Source: Demetria terragena DSM 11295
Lineage (GTDB): Bacteria > Actinomycetota > Actinomycetes > Actinomycetales > Dermatophilaceae
Direction: 5' to 3'
Length of the DNA: 64,000 nucleotides
NCBI RefSeq assembly: GCF_000376825.1
Contig: NZ_AQXW01000003.1
Coordinates: 186,001-250,000 of the forward strand
In this document: one piece after another, positions 61,844 to 64,000 of the stretch
Position numbering within the stretch: position 1 is the stretch's first letter
How the letters are laid out: every line of letters begins with the position of its first letter
The notes under the pieces: generated by a model
Database searches by the model: none
What the model was told of the DNA's origin: nothing
The model's input: the letters and a program-made list of their open reading frames with translations, nothing else
Program-made: the position numbers and the translations under genes

Positions 61844-62566
61844 GTGAACAAGGCAGAACTCATCACGAGTCTCGAAAGCCGGCTCGGAAGCAAGAAGGCA
61901 GCCAACGACGCCGTCGAGGCCGTCCTCGACGTCATCATCCGCGAGGTCGCCAAGGGGAAGAAGGTCGGGATCACCGGCTTCGGCACCTTTGAGAAGGTTG
62001 GGCGCGCTGCGCGCACTGGCCGTAACCCTCGTACCGGCCAATCCGTGAAAATCAAGAAGACCTCGGTTCCGAAGTTCAAGCCGGGTACGAAGTTCAAGGA
62101 GGTTGTTTCCGACCCCCGCAAGTTGCCTAAGACCGGCAACGCTGGCGGTCGGGCATCGGCGGCGGCCGAGGCTCCGGCGAAGAAGACGGCTGCCAAGAAG
62201 ACGGCTGCTAAGAAGGCGACTCCGGCGAAGGCTGCGGCTAAGAAGACCACGGCTAAGAAGGCGACTCCGGCGAAGGCTGTGGCGAAGAAGTCGGCCGCTA
62301 AGAAGGCGACTCCGGCGAAGGCTGTGGCGAAGAAGACCACGGCGAAGAAGACGGCCGCTAAGAAGGCGACTCCGGCGAAGGCTGTGGCCAAGAAGACCAC
62401 GGCGAAGAAGACGGCTGCCAAGAAGGCGACTCCGGCGAAGGCTGTGGCGAAGAAGACCACGGCGAAGAAGACGGCCGCCAAGAAGGCGACTCCGGCGAAG
62501 GCTGTGGCCAAGAAGACCACGGCTAAGAAGACGGCCGCCAAGAAGACCACGGCACGCAAGCGCTAG
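61844..62566 (+). CDS. hup: HU-family nucleoid protein with long Lys/Ala/Pro-rich tail
   Basis: The 240-aa protein joins an HU domain (residues 1-90) to a basic tail of about 145 residues. The HU part begins [20 protein letters not shown], continues with [20 protein letters not shown] and [14 protein letters not shown], and includes the conserved Pro of the DNA-intercalating arm. The tail repeats [20 protein letters not shown], histone H1-like, as in mycobacterial HupB. It binds and compacts DNA, and the tail is a likely target of acetylation. ATG is GTG here (61844). A strong terminator follows. Confidence 0.95.
   Translation: MNKAELITSLESRLGSKKAANDAVEAVLDVIIREVAKGKKVGITGFGTFEKVGRAARTGRNPRTGQSVKIKKTSVPKFKPGTKFKEVVSDPRKLPKTGNAGGRASAAAEAPAKKTAAKKTAAKKATPAKAAAKKTTAKKATPAKAVAKKSAAKKATPAKAVAKKTTAKKTAAKKATPAKAVAKKTTAKKTAAKKATPAKAVAKKTTAKKTAAKKATPAKAVAKKTTAKKTAAKKTTARKR
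62210..62540 (+). repeat. 45/60-bp tandem coding repeats in the HU tail
   Basis: GCGACTCCGGCGAAGGCTG recurs at 62216, 62261, 62306, 62366, 62426 and 62486: two 45-bp steps, then three 60-bp steps. The units are almost identical in DNA, so copy number can vary by recombination or slippage in frame. Confidence 0.85.
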
Positions 62567-62584
62567 TTTCTGCCGTCCCCCACA

Positions 62585-62622
62585 TCGAGGGCGCCCCACC
62601 AGAGACGGTGGGGCGCCCTCGA
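62585..62622. terminator. Bidirectional terminator after the HU gene
   Basis: A perfect 16-bp stem (TCGAGGGCGCCCCACC and its complement) with loop AGAGAC lies between the HU stop and the converging small gene at 62637. Confidence 0.85.
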
Positions 62623-62636
62623 CGCGTCATGAGGCG

Positions 62637-62852
62637 TTAGTGAATGATCTGGCCGCCGCCGATCCCAATGATCCACAGCCGGTCGACGGATCCGTCCGAG
62701 CCGATCTCCAGACTGACGCGCTGCCCGGGCCGAAGATGCCGCAGTCCGCTCGCCGCATGTGCAGCACGACCGAACGGCACTTCACGGCCGTTGTCCATGA
62801 GTACCGAGCCGGTGCCTGTCTCGTGCGTGTAAATGTGAACCGTTCCTTGCAT
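62637..62852 (-). CDS. Small cold-shock-domain-like protein
   Basis: The 71-aa product has the OB-fold pattern of short cold-shock-like proteins: MQGTVHIYTHETGTGSVLMD, then VPFGRAAHAASGLRHLRPGQ and RVSLEIGSDGSVDRLWI. The RNP1/RNP2 aromatic motifs of true CspA are weak, so nucleic-acid binding is not certain. The ATG overlaps the cofC stop as TGATG, so they are co-transcribed. Confidence 0.7.
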   Translation of the reverse strand: MQGTVHIYTHETGTGSVLMDNGREVPFGRAAHAASGLRHLRPGQRVSLEIGSDGSVDRLWIIGIGGGQIIH

Positions 62853-63511
62853 CAGGCGCTCCCTGAGGCCCGGTCTCGTAGCGCTTCGGCGGTGAATCGG
62901 CCGACGCCGAGTTCGACTGCGCGCTCGAGCGACTCAAGGTCGTCGACGTCGTGCCGCAGAGTGGGTAGGTCGAGTTCCAAGACCGTGCAGCGCCGTGCGT
63001 GACGCGCAGCTGACCCGCGACCGAATCTGGGGGCAAGCGCGCTGGGGTCATGGTGGGTCATGAGCACAGAGCCATCACCGTCGTGGTCGGGGATGAGCGC
63101 ACTCTCGGTGGCCGCGCACGCACGCAAGCCCGCACTGAGATCGGCGGGCTGGAGGGCGGGAAGGTCGCCGAGGAGCACCGCCGTCGGAACCGTGGCGTCG
63201 CGGCGTACCGCTTCGGCCAGGCCCGCCTGGACGGCCGGGTTGAGCCCGCGTGCCGGGTCGGGGACGGTGCGGACGTCGTAGCGGGCCATCGCCGCCTCGA
63301 CCTCGTCATCCTCGGTCACGACAATCAGTCGCTCTGGCGGAATCACCTGGAGCACCGCTTCGAGAGTGTCCAACGCCAACGCCAACGCCAACCGGGGCTT
63401 GTCGATCTCGGGCGGGGGGAGCAGCCGTGCCTTGGCTCGGAATCGGCTCTTGACCGGCACGATGACATGCCAGGTCGTCGTCCGGGCGGGAGAACCAGGT
63501 GCGTTGCTCAC
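62852..63511 (-). CDS. cofC: 2-phospho-L-lactate guanylyltransferase (F420 biosynthesis)
   Basis: This 219-aa nucleotidyltransferase activates phospholactate or PEP with GTP in coenzyme F420 assembly. Motifs are WHVIVPVKSRFRAKARLLPP near the N-terminus, IVVTEDDEVEAAM, ARGLNPAVQAGLAEA, LLGDLPALQPADL with the metal-binding Asp, and LIPDHDGDGSVLMTHHD. GTG 63511 is the start. It is divergent from a PlsC-type gene, the usual actinobacterial neighbourhood. Confidence 0.92.
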   Translation of the reverse strand: MSNAPGSPARTTTWHVIVPVKSRFRAKARLLPPPEIDKPRLALALALDTLEAVLQVIPPERLIVVTEDDEVEAAMARYDVRTVPDPARGLNPAVQAGLAEAVRRDATVPTAVLLGDLPALQPADLSAGLRACAATESALIPDHDGDGSVLMTHHDPSALAPRFGRGSAARHARRCTVLELDLPTLRHDVDDLESLERAVELGVGRFTAEALRDRASGSA

Positions 63512-63629
63512 GCGTGCATCGTCTCAGAGGCCAGCCGGATTGGCTTCACGGACGCGCCAATGCTGATCCCCGGTCAAGGCTCGGCGGGCATGACACGATG
63601 ACTGAAACACCTGGAGGAGGATCGGCACT

Positions 63630-64000
63630 GTGGCACGTGAGCCCATGCGAGAGGACATCACCCCGATGTTTCGGCGAATCATCGCCGGCGTGCGCCCCGT
63701 ACTCCAGGGCCTGACCCGACAAGACTGGTCGGGTGGTGAATACCTCCCCCGCGAGGGAGGATTCGTCATCGCGGCCAATCACGTGTCCTACGTCGATCCG
63801 TTCGCGCTCGGACACTTCCTGGTCGACCACGGCCGTGCACCTCGCTTCCTCGCCAAGGACAGCCTCTTTGACATGCCCGGGCTGGGCGCGGTGGTGCGAG
63901 GCACCGGACAAATCCCGGTTAAACGCAACACCGCTCGTGCGGGCGATGCCTTCGCCGCGGCGGTCCAGGCCGTTCGCGACGGTGCCTGCGTGACGGTGAT
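63630..64000 (+). CDS. 1-acyl-sn-glycerol-3-phosphate acyltransferase-like (PlsC), 3'-truncated by the window
   Basis: The frame opens at GTG 63630 (MAREPMREDITPMFRR) after GGAGGAGG and stays open to the last base; about 123 codons are visible. FVIAANHVSYVDPFALGHFL carries the HX4D acyltransferase motif and FLAKDSLFDMPGLGAVVR the second block. Such proteins acylate lysophosphatidate in phospholipid synthesis. Divergent from cofC by about 118 bp. Confidence 0.92.
   Translation, partial: MAREPMREDITPMFRRIIAGVRPVLQGLTRQDWSGGEYLPREGGFVIAANHVSYVDPFALGHFLVDHGRAPRFLAKDSLFDMPGLGAVVRGTGQIPVKRNTARAGDAFAAAVQAVRDGACVTV

Noticed and set aside
62103-63002. 299-codon Arg-rich frame overlapping the HU tail
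   Set aside because: Out-of-frame reading of the Lys/Ala repeats; composition is an artefact.

Overview
The window is high-GC chromosomal DNA of an actinobacterium. The evidence is the gene order prfB-(lipoprotein)-ftsE-ftsX-M23 peptidase-smpB, an ssrA gene with a tag ending ALAA, an F420 gene (cofC) beside plsC, an HU protein with a long Lys/Ala/Pro tail, an IclR-type regulator divergent from leuCD, and DUF3039, DUF2017 and RDD proteins. I infer a Micrococcales member (Intrasporangiaceae/Dermatophilaceae-like); the genus cannot be read from the sequence. Coding density is high and I see no complete prophage, IS element or CRISPR array.

Layout. 1-1162: the end of thiD and an array of short dispersed-type repeats. 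1163-7245: a sugar ABC importer (NgcEFG-like binding protein and two permeases, no ATPase) divergent from a DUF5107/TPR protein and a DeoR regulator, with a 19-bp palindrome between them. 7256-9029: XdhC and a MobA-like nucleotidyltransferase. 9062-15018: translation and division genes (prfB, ftsEX, M23 hydrolase, smpB). 15002-19032: a biotinyl-domain protein, an AraC regulator, a DinB-like protein, ssrA and an ACT-malic enzyme. 19241-28220: an RG-rich DEAD-box helicase, YqgE, a GH15-like protein, DUF3039, an SF2 helicase, DUF695, a P1 peptidase and an IclR regulator.

28197-44902 is the most interesting part. After Lrp/hpd (tyrosine to homogentisate) come an MHS-type symporter, a class III aminotransferase and an aldehyde dehydrogenase. 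A secreted S1 protease follows, then a tightly coupled divergent nine-gene locus. One arm of that locus encodes two Asp/Glu-racemase-fold proteins, an ectoine-hydrolase-like M24-fold protein, a PLP aminotransferase, an M20 deacylase and a GntR/FCD regulator. The other arm encodes a D-2-hydroxyacid dehydrogenase, an amidase and a DUF3830 protein. Three near-identical palindromes (GATTGTCGACAATC type) sit upstream of the symporter, between the aminotransferase and the dehydrogenase, and in the divergent promoter. They tie the pieces into one probable catabolic regulon whose enzyme set resembles, but does not match, the known ectoine pathway.

45029-50973: an RDD membrane protein, a LOG-type hydrolase, a methyltransferase, the lower homogentisate pathway (fahA, a conserved unknown, hmgA; no recognisable maleylacetoacetate isomerase), a second small repeat array and nicotinamidase with a small DUF1905-like gene. 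51539-56870: a tandem GNAT, pncB, clpS, DUF2017, gltX, and tRNA-Gln and tRNA-Glu. 56920-64000: acyl-CoA dehydrogenase, a GGCT-like protein, an NdgR/LtbR-like regulator divergent from leuCD, HU, a small cold-shock-like protein, cofC and the start of a PlsC-type acyltransferase that runs off the end.
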